From Paenibacillus sp. ACRRX (GTDB taxonomy: Bacteria; Bacillota; Bacilli; Paenibacillales; Paenibacillaceae): a DNA stretch of 64,000 bases. The position numbers and the translations under genes were made by a program. The notes under the pieces are model-generated. The model saw nothing but the letters and a program-made list of their open reading frames with translations. It was not told the DNA's origin and did no database searches. The stretch spans positions 62,001 to 126,000 of the forward strand of contig NZ_JAKRNK010000005.1 in assembly GCF_022346885.1 (NCBI RefSeq), read 5' to 3'. This document shows positions 1-9,494 of this stretch, piece by piece (the first letter of the stretch is position 1; each line of letters starts with the position of its first letter).

Positions 1-981
1 TCCAAGGTTCCTGATTCTGAGTTGTATTATACAATCGGCGAAGCCGCAAAAATGATTGGATCAACTGTAAAAACGGTTCGCCATTATGATGAAGTCGGAC
101 TTCTAAAGCCCACCAAATATACCGAAGGCGGCCATCGACTTTACACAACAGCCGATATATGGCGCTTGGAACTCATTGTAATGCTGCGTTATTTGGATTT
201 TGGAATTGAAGATATCCGGCATATGATGTTTGATGATACTCAAGTAGCAGAAGCTCTTGACTGGCAAATAGAAGCGCTAGCAATCAAAATGAGCACACTT
301 CAAAATATGATTACGATCTTAAAAGAAGCAAAACAGCATCATTCTTCAAAGGATTCGCTTAATTATATTCATCAATTAATGGACACTATAACAACAAGCA
401 CTAAACAAAAAAATCAATACATAGCCGATAAAATAAAAGAGACGAAGTTATTTGCCGACACCCCACCTGAATGGGAAGATTCAGTGCTCTTTCTCTTTAA
501 CAAATACATTGTAAAAGACCACAAAAAAAAAACAGCCCGACAAACTTTTGCGTGGAATGAACTTAAGAAATTAATAAACGATCCACAGTTTATAATGGAA
601 TTTAAAGAAAGCACTTTTCCTTTTATACAAAGCAACCCTAAATTTGATGTTGAAGTGTGGAAAAGCAATTTGGAAATGAGATTGTTACGACTTCAGGCTG
701 CTATTGAACAGCACGCAGCTCCAAATAGTCCGGTCGTACAAGCAATTGTAATGGAAGCTGCGTTGATGATGCAGTCATCCGAAGAGCAGCTTCTCGACAA
801 GCGAGCCTATTTACGTCAATATGCCCAACTCGCTTTGAGACCACGACCAGAATTAATGAAACGATTTGATCGCCTTTGCATGATCATTAATCCCGAATGG
901 CGCACATTGCTTCAAGCAGATAAATTATTACTGCAAGGCATCCAATGGATGGTTGATCATTTAGAGGACGACGATAAGTAG
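1..981 (+). CDS. MerR-family transcriptional regulator (5' end probably outside window)
   Basis: The N-terminal winged-helix domain is a clear MerR match: YTIGEAAKMIGSTVKTVRHYDEVGLL, broken here as YTIGEAAKMIG then TVRHYDEVGLL, followed by GGHRLYTTADI and a helical linker. About 220 further residues form a helical C-terminal region whose ligand I cannot name. A TTG at position 22 could be the start, but the frame is open back to base 1 (residues SKVPDSE precede it) and no ribosome binding site is visible. The gene may therefore begin upstream of the window. MerR proteins bind promoters with long spacers as dimers and activate them on ligand binding. A hairpin terminator follows the stop. Confidence 0.8.
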   Translation, partial: SKVPDSELYYTIGEAAKMIGSTVKTVRHYDEVGLLKPTKYTEGGHRLYTTADIWRLELIVMLRYLDFGIEDIRHMMFDDTQVAEALDWQIEALAIKMSTLQNMITILKEAKQHHSSKDSLNYIHQLMDTITTSTKQKNQYIADKIKETKLFADTPPEWEDSVLFLFNKYIVKDHKKKTARQTFAWNELKKLINDPQFIMEFKESTFPFIQSNPKFDVEVWKSNLEMRLLRLQAAIEQHAAPNSPVVQAIVMEAALMMQSSEEQLLDKRAYLRQYAQLALRPRPELMKRFDRLCMIINPEWRTLLQADKLLLQGIQWMVDHLEDDDK

Positions 982-1014
982 CAGAATTCTGGCACACCAG
1001 CGGCTAAATAATAA

Positions 1015-1048
1015 GCTGACACTGAAGTACCCCGTGTCAGCCTCTTTT
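1015..1048. terminator. Rho-independent terminator between convergent genes
   Basis: The arms GCTGACAC and GTGTCAGC are separated by 11 bases and followed by CTCTTTTA. It sits just after the MerR stop codon. AT-rich flanks on both sides mean it could also end transcription from the convergent glycosidase gene. Confidence 0.7.
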
Positions 1049-1114
1049 ATAATTCAAATGCACTCTTTATGCAGGACAGCTCATTGTTTTCATCAAGAAG
1101 ATAAATACCGCAGC

Positions 1115-3088
1115 CTATCGTCCCGCCAGTCTTCCATAATCCTGCTGCAGCAACTGCTTCACAGGCTTTTCTCGGAGACGGTCCATCTGATATAGTCCCA
1201 TCGTCTGCACCCACTGGCTGTGATTCACATACCAGTTGTATATCGACCAATAATCGATACCGGCAACAAAGCCTTCTGTCCGCGGCAATCCAGCAGCAGT
1301 TACGGTCGCACACTCTAACAGTGCACGCAGCGTCTCCTGGTACATCTGCACCTGTTTGTCAGCATCACTATTGTCTTCTTGGCTCCAATACCCGTACTCT
1401 GTATTCAGGATCGGTTTGTCCGGCCATAACTTGTGGGCCTCCTCCAAAAACTGTTGTGTGCCCTCATATGCCGTCCCCCCGTGGAATATACCAAAATACA
1501 TCGTCCATGCCGCCACATCAAGCGGTTCCATAGACTCGTCATGCGCTCCAGGCTGATCGGCTGCGGCGCTCTGCGTAATTAACCGATCATCCGCATAATT
1601 GGAGCGAACATCATGAACAAGCCGCTCGTTGTATATTTTACGCAGCTTTACTTCCTTGCTTTCATTTTGTGTGCTCCACAAGAGCACTGACGGACGATTA
1701 AACTGTGAATAAATCATTTCGCGCCACATTTGATCAGCGAGCCGTTTCTGCTCCTGCGCCTCGTAATGAATCGCCTCAAATTGCCAGAGCGGTATCTCGC
1801 TCATCGCAGCCAAGCCAAGCCGATCTGTCAGCAAATACGTATAAATATGATTCGGGTAATGAGCGGTCCGAACCATATTCGCATGTAATTGCTGTATCTG
1901 TTGCAGATCTGTCTTGATGCGTTCCCACGCAGCTGTCCTGCCATAGCGCGGCCACTCTTCATGACGTGCAATACCACGCAAAAACACAGCATGCCCATTC
2001 AGCTGAATCTGTGTACCAGATGTCCGAATCGTCCGAATACCAAATTGAGTGGCGAGTTGATCACGCTGCTCCAACTGCTCTCTGCACAAGCTGAGCTCAG
2101 CAACGTACAAATGTGGATGCTCCATATCCCACAGCTTAGGCTCGTGGACATGCAAATGCCAAGTTACGACAATACTTTGCCATGGCTCTAGTTTGACACT
2201 TCGTGGCTCCCAATCGTCCACTGCCACAACAGATGCTCGAATATCGTCTGCATAAGGAGAAGCCAGCAGCTTGTCTGTTTCAGTTGTTGCCTCGTAAAGT
2301 TTACCTTCAAGCGTGGCCTGCGCACCAACAGCGGAACGATTCTCAATGACTGCCTTCACGAACAAACGTCCTTGCTCATTCTGTGGCACAACATCCAAGC
2401 GTGCTATATGGATGGTTGGTGCCGCCTCCAAATACAAATCCTGAATGACACCTGTATAGTTAAAGAAGTCGGTATCTGCCCTCGCAGGAATCATATCTAT
2501 GCGGCTTCCCCAAGGCGGGTTGTCTATTCGGATTGTGATCATGTTAGTGCCTTCACGCAGCATAGATGTCACATCTAACGCAAACGGCGTAAACCCGCCC
2601 TCATGATAGCCTGCCCACTGGCCATTGATCCAAATATCACATACATAGCTGATGCCTAAACTTTTTAGCGTAACCGCCATCTCCAACCAATGGATAGGAA
2701 CATGGAATGTCCGGCGGTACCACACGCCATCCTCATACCGTTCCGCTCCAGCAGAACTCTCTTCGCCTGACATCCGGTTCTCAGGCCCAGGAAGCTCGAT
2801 AGCAGTCCACTCGGAATCATCATATTGAAGTTCCGTACGCCCCTTCGCATCTGCTTCTACCTCGCTTATCCACTTCATACTGCGTGGTGTCAGCGATTGG
2901 TCATGATCGGCAGCAAAACGTTGTTTGCGCCATACACCATGTAAAGATAACGTTTGTCGTTTTTGCGGTTCAAAGGTGGGGACTGGTATGCCGCTTTGAA
3001 ATGCAATAGCATGTTCCTTTACTTGCTCGATCTGAAAAGTTGGTAGCAAAAAACCATCTGTCATTTGCTGCGGTAATCTATTACACAT
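1115..3088 (-). CDS. Glycoside hydrolase family 2 (beta-galactosidase/beta-glucuronidase type)
   Basis: This 657-residue protein has the GH2 order: an N-terminal jelly-roll (WYRRTFHVP, then WINGQWAGYHEGGFTPF), an immunoglobulin-like middle and a C-terminal TIM barrel. The acid/base glutamate lies in LLWSTQNESKE and the nucleophile in PILNTEYGYW, both canonical GH2 sites. No signal peptide is seen, so it probably acts on imported oligosaccharides in the cytoplasm. The ATG follows a strong GGAGGGAG. It is the last gene after a kinase, regulator and solute-binding protein on the same strand, which suggests it digests the sugar taken up by that transporter. The exact substrate cannot be read from sequence. 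Confidence 0.85.
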   Translation of the reverse strand: MCNRLPQQMTDGFLLPTFQIEQVKEHAIAFQSGIPVPTFEPQKRQTLSLHGVWRKQRFAADHDQSLTPRSMKWISEVEADAKGRTELQYDDSEWTAIELPGPENRMSGEESSAGAERYEDGVWYRRTFHVPIHWLEMAVTLKSLGISYVCDIWINGQWAGYHEGGFTPFALDVTSMLREGTNMITIRIDNPPWGSRIDMIPARADTDFFNYTGVIQDLYLEAAPTIHIARLDVVPQNEQGRLFVKAVIENRSAVGAQATLEGKLYEATTETDKLLASPYADDIRASVVAVDDWEPRSVKLEPWQSIVVTWHLHVHEPKLWDMEHPHLYVAELSLCREQLEQRDQLATQFGIRTIRTSGTQIQLNGHAVFLRGIARHEEWPRYGRTAAWERIKTDLQQIQQLHANMVRTAHYPNHIYTYLLTDRLGLAAMSEIPLWQFEAIHYEAQEQKRLADQMWREMIYSQFNRPSVLLWSTQNESKEVKLRKIYNERLVHDVRSNYADDRLITQSAAADQPGAHDESMEPLDVAAWTMYFGIFHGGTAYEGTQQFLEEAHKLWPDKPILNTEYGYWSQEDNSDADKQVQMYQETLRALLECATVTAAGLPRTEGFVAGIDYWSIYNWYVNHSQWVQTMGLYQMDRLREKPVKQLLQQDYGRLAGR

Positions 3089-3176
3089 ACATCTCCCTCC
3101 ATCATACGGCTTCAGCTTGTGGTTGGTTCTGAATATAGGAGGGGCACCGCTGATTTGCCGTGCCCCACGCTTATAA

Positions 3177-4862
3177 TTATTTAATAGATACAGCCTTGTA
3201 CCACTCGTTTACTTCCTTCGTCACTTGCTCGCCACCATTATGCTTCCACTTCTCCACGAATGTATCGAAGTCATCAATCGACAGTTTGCCATAAATAATT
3301 TTGTTAAATGTTTCGAACTCTGATTGACGCAGCAGATTCCATTTGCTCTGCATTGTAGGCGTTGGAGCACCGTTAAAATAATTTTTGCGTCGAATCTCTT
3401 TTTGATCCATAACAATCTTGGCGCCATACCAATTCTCCGGCTTGCGCTTCTGTGCGAGCAGCTTCTCGTATGGTGTCTCTGGCTTCTTGCCCTCGGCCAG
3501 CTTTACAAGCGTACTCATGTACAAGTTCGGAATGACCGCTTGATTGTTGTTAAAGCCCGTGATAAACATAAATTCGTTGTTGTAATCCGGAATACTCGCC
3601 GGATCACTCGTTGGCTTGCCATCTACTTCATCCCAGTCATACCCCTTGGCAAAACCAAATTCGAACTCCCCGCCAACTGGTGGATTCGCATAGTTCTCTA
3701 ACAAGTAATTATAGTAAATAAAAATAGCTTCCGGGTGCTTTGCATGTTTGCTAATCAGCACATTGCCGTTTGCGCCTGTGCTGCTCTTCCACTTGGTGCC
3801 GATCTTGCCATCAGGCCCTGCCGGAATCGGATAAGCCTTGTATTGCGCATGGGGTACATTTTTGGTCAAATCCGGGGCTGGCCAATCGGGAATCCACTGT
3901 GCTCCGGGCAATATCCCTGCGTTGCCTTTCGTCCAAATCTCAGCAGATTTCCCTTCATCCCATAAGGCCGCATCAGGATGAATGTATCCTTTCTCCATCC
4001 ACTCATGCAGCTTCTCTAAAGCCTGCTTAGTACCCGGATGGATCGAGCCGTACTGCAGCTGATTATTCTCGCCCATGTTCCACTGCTCGGGCACTTCGCC
4101 ATAGGCAGCAAACACCCACTCCAAGGATCCCATCCAGCCATTGTACCCGCTCTTCATTGCACCGGTCAGCGGAAATACTTTATCAGGAGCAAGCCCATCC
4201 GGGTTATGGTTCTTGAACTGATCCATCATGTGTTCCAAATCGGCAATCGTATTAGGTGCAGACAGCTTTAACTTTTTCATCCAATCCTCACGCAGCCAAA
4301 GCACCGTGTTGTCATTATCCAGATTCTCCAGGATCGGCAGCGCGTACTTTTTACCGTCTTTGATGTACGGATACCAAATTTCAGGATGCTGTTTGGCATG
4401 CTCTTTCAGAATGGGCGAAGCATATTTCTCAAACAGATCATCAATCGCCATAAACTCTTCCGAATCGATCAACTGGCCTATGACGACAGGGTCATCATAA
4501 TAAGGAACAAAGTCAGGAATTTCTTCTCCTGATGATAACGCTAATTGCAGTTTTTGTTTGTACTGGTCCGTATTGGCCGGCTCCCAGATGTTGTTGATCT
4601 TAATACCCAGACGCTGTTCAGCCCATCGGCTGTGTACATTGTTATCCTTGGTGTCACCCTTTGTATATTTACGCTGGCGTCCTACACTTGTAACCTCAAC
4701 AGGAGTGACATACTTGCCATCTTTAATCGTAATGTCTGCCATCGCAGCTTGTTCTGCGCTTGGCGTGGCTGTATTGTTATTGGAGTCAGAACAGCCCGCG
4801 AGCATGCTTATGATCAGTATGCTGATTAGCACCATCTTAAGCCCTTGCCCCTTGTTGACCAT
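3177..4862 (-). CDS. Extracellular solute-binding lipoprotein of a CUT1-type sugar ABC transporter
   Basis: The protein starts with a lipoprotein signal ending in the lipobox SMLAGC and continues for about 540 residues as a large bacterial family 1-type binding protein (NTIADLEHMMDQF, WTKGNAGILPG). I chose the ATG at 4862 because AAGGGGGAG lies 8 bases upstream; an earlier TTG 36 bases further up has no such site. It is lipid-anchored outside the membrane and should deliver an oligosaccharide to the two permeases encoded divergently at 8511-10364. Paenibacillus and Bacillus LplA/YtcQ proteins have this length and setting. Confidence 0.85.
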   Translation of the reverse strand: MVNKGQGLKMVLISILIISMLAGCSDSNNNTATPSAEQAAMADITIKDGKYVTPVEVTSVGRQRKYTKGDTKDNNVHSRWAEQRLGIKINNIWEPANTDQYKQKLQLALSSGEEIPDFVPYYDDPVVIGQLIDSEEFMAIDDLFEKYASPILKEHAKQHPEIWYPYIKDGKKYALPILENLDNDNTVLWLREDWMKKLKLSAPNTIADLEHMMDQFKNHNPDGLAPDKVFPLTGAMKSGYNGWMGSLEWVFAAYGEVPEQWNMGENNQLQYGSIHPGTKQALEKLHEWMEKGYIHPDAALWDEGKSAEIWTKGNAGILPGAQWIPDWPAPDLTKNVPHAQYKAYPIPAGPDGKIGTKWKSSTGANGNVLISKHAKHPEAIFIYYNYLLENYANPPVGGEFEFGFAKGYDWDEVDGKPTSDPASIPDYNNEFMFITGFNNNQAVIPNLYMSTLVKLAEGKKPETPYEKLLAQKRKPENWYGAKIVMDQKEIRRKNYFNGAPTPTMQSKWNLLRQSEFETFNKIIYGKLSIDDFDTFVEKWKHNGGEQVTKEVNEWYKAVSIK

Positions 4863-4961
4863 GTGTATATCTCCCCCTTGTGTTGTAGATAGGTTCATCT
4901 TATCAACCGAATGTAGGCGTTTCCATAAGGGTTTGTTGTGTTTGATAAGAGTTTGTTAGTG

Positions 4962-6596
4962 TTATTCGCAGCTATGCTGATGCCGCTCTCGATATTCTTG
5001 TGGTGTCATGCCATAATATTTTTTATACACTTTAATGAAGTAAGCAGGGTCTGAATAGCCGATCTCTTCGCAAATTTCATAGATGCGCTTTGTTGTCTCC
5101 ATAAGCAGCCTGCTGGCCTTGTCCATACGAACATTCATCATATATTCACTTAGACTTTGGCCCGTTTCCAGCTTATATATTTTCGATAAATGAGTGGGGT
5201 GCATATGAACTTCATCTGCAATAGCCCGCAGGGAAGCGTCCTTATGTAGATTACGCTCAATAAACAGGTGTACTTTGCGAATCGTACTCTGTCGGCTGCT
5301 GTGTACCTCTTCTTTCTGTACCTGCTGAATGAGCCGTAACATGTCATATGACCATCGCTCCAGCGCCTGGATTGAACGGAAAGGTGCTCCGCTGCTAAAG
5401 GAGGCCATTAGCTCAGGACTCAAGTCTGTCAAGTATTGGCCGTTGCGATGAATAAGCTGCATATAGGCCGTGCTAATTTCCATTCCGGCAATAAGTACAT
5501 GTTCATAGGATTGCTGCCACTGCTCGGATAACTCCGCAAATATTTGGCTTAAACGCTGCTCTGCCAGTTCCCATTGGGACATTTCCAGCAATTGCAGCAG
5601 CGTCGGCGCAGTATGGAGCGCGCGCATGGACTTAGCCGCAGGATGCAAAGCGGCGGATTCGAGCAGAATTAGCTCCTGTCGTTCGCCCACCTGTCGCCTG
5701 AAATCGATAAGCGCTTGCTCATAAGCAGGCCTTACTCCAGCTGGGAACGTATGCGCTCTAGTCAGCAGCAGCGATACTGGTTCCTTGGCGATCGACTTCA
5801 GCTTCTGCTGCAGTCCAAGCATCATGTGTTCCAGAAGTCGGGTGACCTCAGCAGACACTAGCACGCTGTCACTCGGCTGGAGCAGCAGCACAATATAACC
5901 ATGCTCTTCGCGGCAGCCCCATACTTCAAAATCCGGTGACAACCATTCATCTGCTATATTAAGCACCGCAAATTCCGCCCAACTGCGATCCGTTGTCGTA
6001 TTTTGCGACGCTGTCTGATATTCATTTTCAAGCCGAATCAGCATCATCCACACTTCTCTCTGCTCAACAAAGGGAATTTGGTAGCGGTCTGCTTGATCCT
6101 TCCAACGGCTCGTGTTTCCTTTACCGACAAGCCATTCCCGCAGCAAATGGCTTCGTATAAGCGGCAAGTTCTCTTGCAGGCTGTGCTGAAGTTTCTGATA
6201 CACACCTTTGTCCGCATCCCTCCGCTCCAACTGCTGAACAGCCTTATTGACCACACGAAATAATTCCTCGTCCTTTACTGGCTTAAGCAAATAATCAAAT
6301 GCCTCCAAGCGCATCGCCTGCTTCGCATATTCGAACTCTGAATAGCCGGACAAGAGCAAACACACGGTGTTAGGCTTACGCTTCTTGATCTCTTCTATTA
6401 ATTCCAGCCCGGACAGTTCAGGCATTGATATATCCGTAATGACGAGATCGATCGGATAAGTATCCATAAGCTCCAACGCTTCGAACGGGGAATACGCTTT
6501 ATGTACCACATCAATCTGGAGTTCATTCCAAGGCTTGTGATCAGCTAGATTGTCCACCCAATGAGCTTCATCGTCTACGATCAGTAAGTTTCTCAT
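4962..6596 (-). CDS. YesN-like response regulator, receiver plus AraC-type DNA-binding domain
   Basis: The receiver domain has the acidic pair D8/D9, phosphoacceptor D55 (LVITDIS) and the conserved lysine in YLLKPVKDEEL. A long variable middle of about 300 residues follows. The C-terminal 100 residues form an AraC/XylS double helix-turn-helix (LRAIADEVHMHPTHLSKIYK, then EICEEIGYSDPAYFIKVYKK). Its start overlaps the upstream kinase stop by four bases, so the pair is translationally coupled. The expected role is activation of the neighbouring sugar uptake genes when phosphorylated. The 544-residue length is normal for the YesN family. Confidence 0.88.
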   Translation of the reverse strand: MRNLLIVDDEAHWVDNLADHKPWNELQIDVVHKAYSPFEALELMDTYPIDLVITDISMPELSGLELIEEIKKRKPNTVCLLLSGYSEFEYAKQAMRLEAFDYLLKPVKDEELFRVVNKAVQQLERRDADKGVYQKLQHSLQENLPLIRSHLLREWLVGKGNTSRWKDQADRYQIPFVEQREVWMMLIRLENEYQTASQNTTTDRSWAEFAVLNIADEWLSPDFEVWGCREEHGYIVLLLQPSDSVLVSAEVTRLLEHMMLGLQQKLKSIAKEPVSLLLTRAHTFPAGVRPAYEQALIDFRRQVGERQELILLESAALHPAAKSMRALHTAPTLLQLLEMSQWELAEQRLSQIFAELSEQWQQSYEHVLIAGMEISTAYMQLIHRNGQYLTDLSPELMASFSSGAPFRSIQALERWSYDMLRLIQQVQKEEVHSSRQSTIRKVHLFIERNLHKDASLRAIADEVHMHPTHLSKIYKLETGQSLSEYMMNVRMDKASRLLMETTKRIYEICEEIGYSDPAYFIKVYKKYYGMTPQEYRERHQHSCE

Positions 6597-8377
6597 CGTT
6601 CACTCTCTCCTTCTTCCGCGCTGCCTCGGTTATGCGGATGCCTATATTGTTCGTTCTGGTCTAGGACCATCCATTCCAGACGAACGATAAGTCCTTGCAG
6701 TTCGGCTTGTCTGATCGTTATGTCGGCCCCTTCCGCATAACGGTACAAAAGTCGCTGTCTTACATTCCACAGTCCATAGCCTATCTGCGGATTGTCAGCG
6801 GCTGTGACTGCGTGCAGCAGGGCTGCAAGCTGCTCATGCGATAAGCCCTTGCCGTTGTCTTCAACCTCAATCCACACTAGTTGGCCGGACCGCCCTCCGC
6901 GGATAAGGATACGTGCTGGCCGGATTAAGCTGCTAATGCCGTGTACGATTGCATTTTCCACGACAGGCTGTATGATCAGCCGCGGTACAATCAAGCTGTG
7001 CAGCGATTCAGCGATATCGATCTCAACCTGTAAACGCGAGAAGCGCATTCGCTGAATGTCTAAATAGCTGCTGACTACGGCCACTTCATCTTTCAGCATC
7101 ACTTCCGTAATATCTGTACGTGTCATGTAACGATAATAATCGCTTAAGTTGTGTGCCATCGTAATGGCAGCTTGATCCTGCTTCATCTCAATCATATTAA
7201 TAATAAAGCCAAGGCAGTTGTATAAAAAATGAGGATTGATCTGAGCTTGAAGCTGCTTTAAATAAGCATCCTTCGCCCTCAACTGCTCCATCAAAATGTT
7301 CTCTATCAATTCTCTCATGTCTCTGCTCATTTCATTAAACCGATCAAACACAAAGTTAAACTCGTCGTTGCGATCTGTCTGAATCTGAACGGCGTATTGT
7401 CCGGATTGAATGCTTTTAAGCCCACGCATCAGTGTCTTCAGCGGGGCAAGCACATGACGATACACAGTATAAGACATCGAGAGGGTTAACAGAAACAGCA
7501 CAACAAGCACCCCGTAAAACAGACCATTTACCACAGATAACGGCTTCATTGCATCATCAAGCAGCGTGCTGTCGACCATATACCAATTAAGACTGTCAGA
7601 TTCAACTCCAGTGACCAAATACTGCTGTCCGTTAGCTTTGAATACATACTGAAAAGTATGCTCTAATTCCCTTCCCTGGAGATTGTTAACGATAAGTTCG
7701 TTAATGGAGCTGCCTTCACGACTTCCTTCAATCCACTCATCCCGACTGTGATACAAAATCGTATTACCACGATTGTGTTCCATCGCCCGATCCAACGTCT
7801 CGCGTATGTTAGATTCCGGGAAGGAGGCGCCTACAATGGTTGTCGCATGCAGGCTGGCTGCTCGCTCGCGGATAATACCATCCAACGTGAAGCGGTAGAA
7901 ACGTCGGTCTGCGGAGGGCTCATTCCGTCGCAATACCCACCGGGCAGTTAATTCATGATGGAATAAGCTTTCCTGAAATATTTTACTATCAAGTGCAATC
8001 ATTTCTTGATTCAGCACAGAGTATATCCCGTAAGAGCTTTTCCACTGGGCAAATGTGTTCTCTTTGTATGCAAGCTTGTCTTGGATGGACCTTCGATTCT
8101 CAATCCGGTCATAATTTAAAGCTTCCATTGATATAGATGCAAATCGCTTCACAGTAGAATCGGTCAACAATGTTAACTGAAAGTCTGTCATTTGACGTAC
8201 CTTGCTGTCCAATTCCTCTGTCAGCAGCATCAGCTTCTGCAAGCTGGAGCGACGTATCTCGTCTTGTAATATCGCCGTTGTACGCTGGTGAGCGATTCCG
8301 TAGACAACTACAATAATGAAGAAGACAAGTGCCAGCCCCAAGTTCAGCTTCTTGAACAGGTTACCACGAAATTTCAT
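6593..8377 (-). CDS. YesM-like sensor histidine kinase
   Basis: One N-terminal membrane helix (LGLALVFFIIVVVYGIA), an extracellular sensor region of about 250 residues and a second helix (GLFYGVLVVLFLLTLSMSYTV) lead into a HAMP linker. The His_kinase domain carries the phosphorylated histidine in QINPHFLYNCLGF, followed by an ATPase domain with VVENAIVHG and DNGKGLS. This is the LytS/YesM class that pairs with YesN regulators. AGGGGA sits 4 bases upstream of the ATG. It is transcribed away from the permease genes, leaving a 133-base shared control region. Confidence 0.88.
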   Translation of the reverse strand: MKFRGNLFKKLNLGLALVFFIIVVVYGIAHQRTTAILQDEIRRSSLQKLMLLTEELDSKVRQMTDFQLTLLTDSTVKRFASISMEALNYDRIENRRSIQDKLAYKENTFAQWKSSYGIYSVLNQEMIALDSKIFQESLFHHELTARWVLRRNEPSADRRFYRFTLDGIIRERAASLHATTIVGASFPESNIRETLDRAMEHNRGNTILYHSRDEWIEGSREGSSINELIVNNLQGRELEHTFQYVFKANGQQYLVTGVESDSLNWYMVDSTLLDDAMKPLSVVNGLFYGVLVVLFLLTLSMSYTVYRHVLAPLKTLMRGLKSIQSGQYAVQIQTDRNDEFNFVFDRFNEMSRDMRELIENILMEQLRAKDAYLKQLQAQINPHFLYNCLGFIINMIEMKQDQAAITMAHNLSDYYRYMTRTDITEVMLKDEVAVVSSYLDIQRMRFSRLQVEIDIAESLHSLIVPRLIIQPVVENAIVHGISSLIRPARILIRGGRSGQLVWIEVEDNGKGLSHEQLAALLHAVTAADNPQIGYGLWNVRQRLLYRYAEGADITIRQAELQGLIVRLEWMVLDQNEQYRHPHNRGSAEEGESER

Positions 8378-8398
8378 CTGTCCCCTCTTTTCCGCGCA

Positions 8399-8444
8399 AG
8401 TGCCTAATGAATCCCTACCTGCCTAACAAAGCCATATAGGCACT
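8399..8444. promoter_or_regulatory. Repeated TGCCTAA elements in the divergent kinase/permease control region
   Basis: The 133-base gap between the divergent kinase and permease genes holds two direct copies of TGCCTAA (8401-8407 and 8420-8426), 19 bases apart. The first, as AGTGCCTA, also forms an inverted pair with TAGGCACT at 8437-8444. AraC-type regulators often bind paired direct half-sites about two helical turns apart, so this is a reasonable operator for the YesN-like protein. This is inference from position and symmetry. Confidence 0.4.
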
Positions 8445-8510
8445 CTCTATGCTGACTAGTAAGATGAAGTATATCTGAAACCGCATTCATTCGAAAAGGG
8501 GGCAATTTCT

Positions 8511-9473
8511 ATGAACCAGACCGTTCCGAGCTCACAGCCTTCCGGGCCTGCCAATATCAAGCGAATCAAACCCTTCGTCAGTCCGCTCCGGAAACATACC
8601 TGGATGCTGCATCTTATGGTGCTTCCGGCGGTCATTTTCACCTTTATATTTGCTTATCTCCCGATGTCAGGCATCTTGATGGCGTTCCAACACTACAAGC
8701 CCAAGCGCGGCCTTTTTGGCTCTGAATGGGTGGGGCTGGAGCATTTTCGGTATATGCTGCAAAATGATTATTTCCTCCAGATCGTAGGCAACACATTATT
8801 TTTTGCCGTTATTAAAATTGTGTTGAACCTGATCGTTCCTTTTGTATTTGCGCTGCTGTTGAATGAGGTTCGAAAATCGATCATCAAACGATCTATCCAG
8901 ACGTTAGTCTACTTGCCTCATTTTCTATCCTGGGTTGTTCTGGCTGGCATACTCACGGATATGCTTTCACAGACCGGGATCGTAAATCAGTTTTTGACCT
9001 GGCTGCTTGGCATAAAGCCGATCTTCTTCCTTGGAGAGGGCAATTGGTTCCGGGGGGTAGTCATCGTCAGCGATGTGTGGAAGGAATTCGGCTTTAGCAC
9101 GATCGTATTTTTGGCCGCTTTGGCAGGCGTCAATCCATCCCTGTATGAAGCGGCGGAGGTGGACGGCGCCAACCGTTGGCAGCAGACAATTCACATTACG
9201 ATTCCGGCGTTGATGCCAATCTTGATCGTAGTTGGCACCTTGGCGCTCGGCGGCGTGCTGAACGCCAATTTCGACCAGATCTTTAATATGTATAATTCGC
9301 TCGTGTACGACAAGGCGGATATTATCGATACGTTTGTGTATCGTGAGGGCTTACTAAGCGGCCAGTATAGCTTTGCGACAGCAGTCGGCCTATTAAAATC
9401 ATTAATCAGTCTTGTCCTGATTGTCATCTCGTACCTGCTCGCCTATCGATTCGCGAACTATCGAATATTTTAA
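8511..9473 (+). CDS. Sugar ABC transporter permease, LplB/UgpA type
   Basis: A 320-residue protein with six predicted membrane helices, the first at about residues 42-62 (MLHLMVLPAVIFTFIFAYL). The cytoplasmic EAA loop, which docks the ATPase, reads YEAAEVDGANRWQQTIHITIP. AAGGGGGC precedes the ATG. It is followed after 21 bases by the second permease and forms the translocation channel with it. No ATPase gene is present; CUT1 systems in Bacillales commonly share an MsmX-type ATPase encoded elsewhere. Confidence 0.9.
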   Translation: MNQTVPSSQPSGPANIKRIKPFVSPLRKHTWMLHLMVLPAVIFTFIFAYLPMSGILMAFQHYKPKRGLFGSEWVGLEHFRYMLQNDYFLQIVGNTLFFAVIKIVLNLIVPFVFALLLNEVRKSIIKRSIQTLVYLPHFLSWVVLAGILTDMLSQTGIVNQFLTWLLGIKPIFFLGEGNWFRGVVIVSDVWKEFGFSTIVFLAALAGVNPSLYEAAEVDGANRWQQTIHITIPALMPILIVVGTLALGGVLNANFDQIFNMYNSLVYDKADIIDTFVYREGLLSGQYSFATAVGLLKSLISLVLIVISYLLAYRFANYRIF

Positions 9474-9494
9474 TAAAGGGAGGAGATCACCATT

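Noticed and set aside
1047..1313. 88-codon minus-strand frame over the end of the glycosidase gene
   Set aside because: It overlaps the GH2 gene in another frame and has no match or ribosome site.
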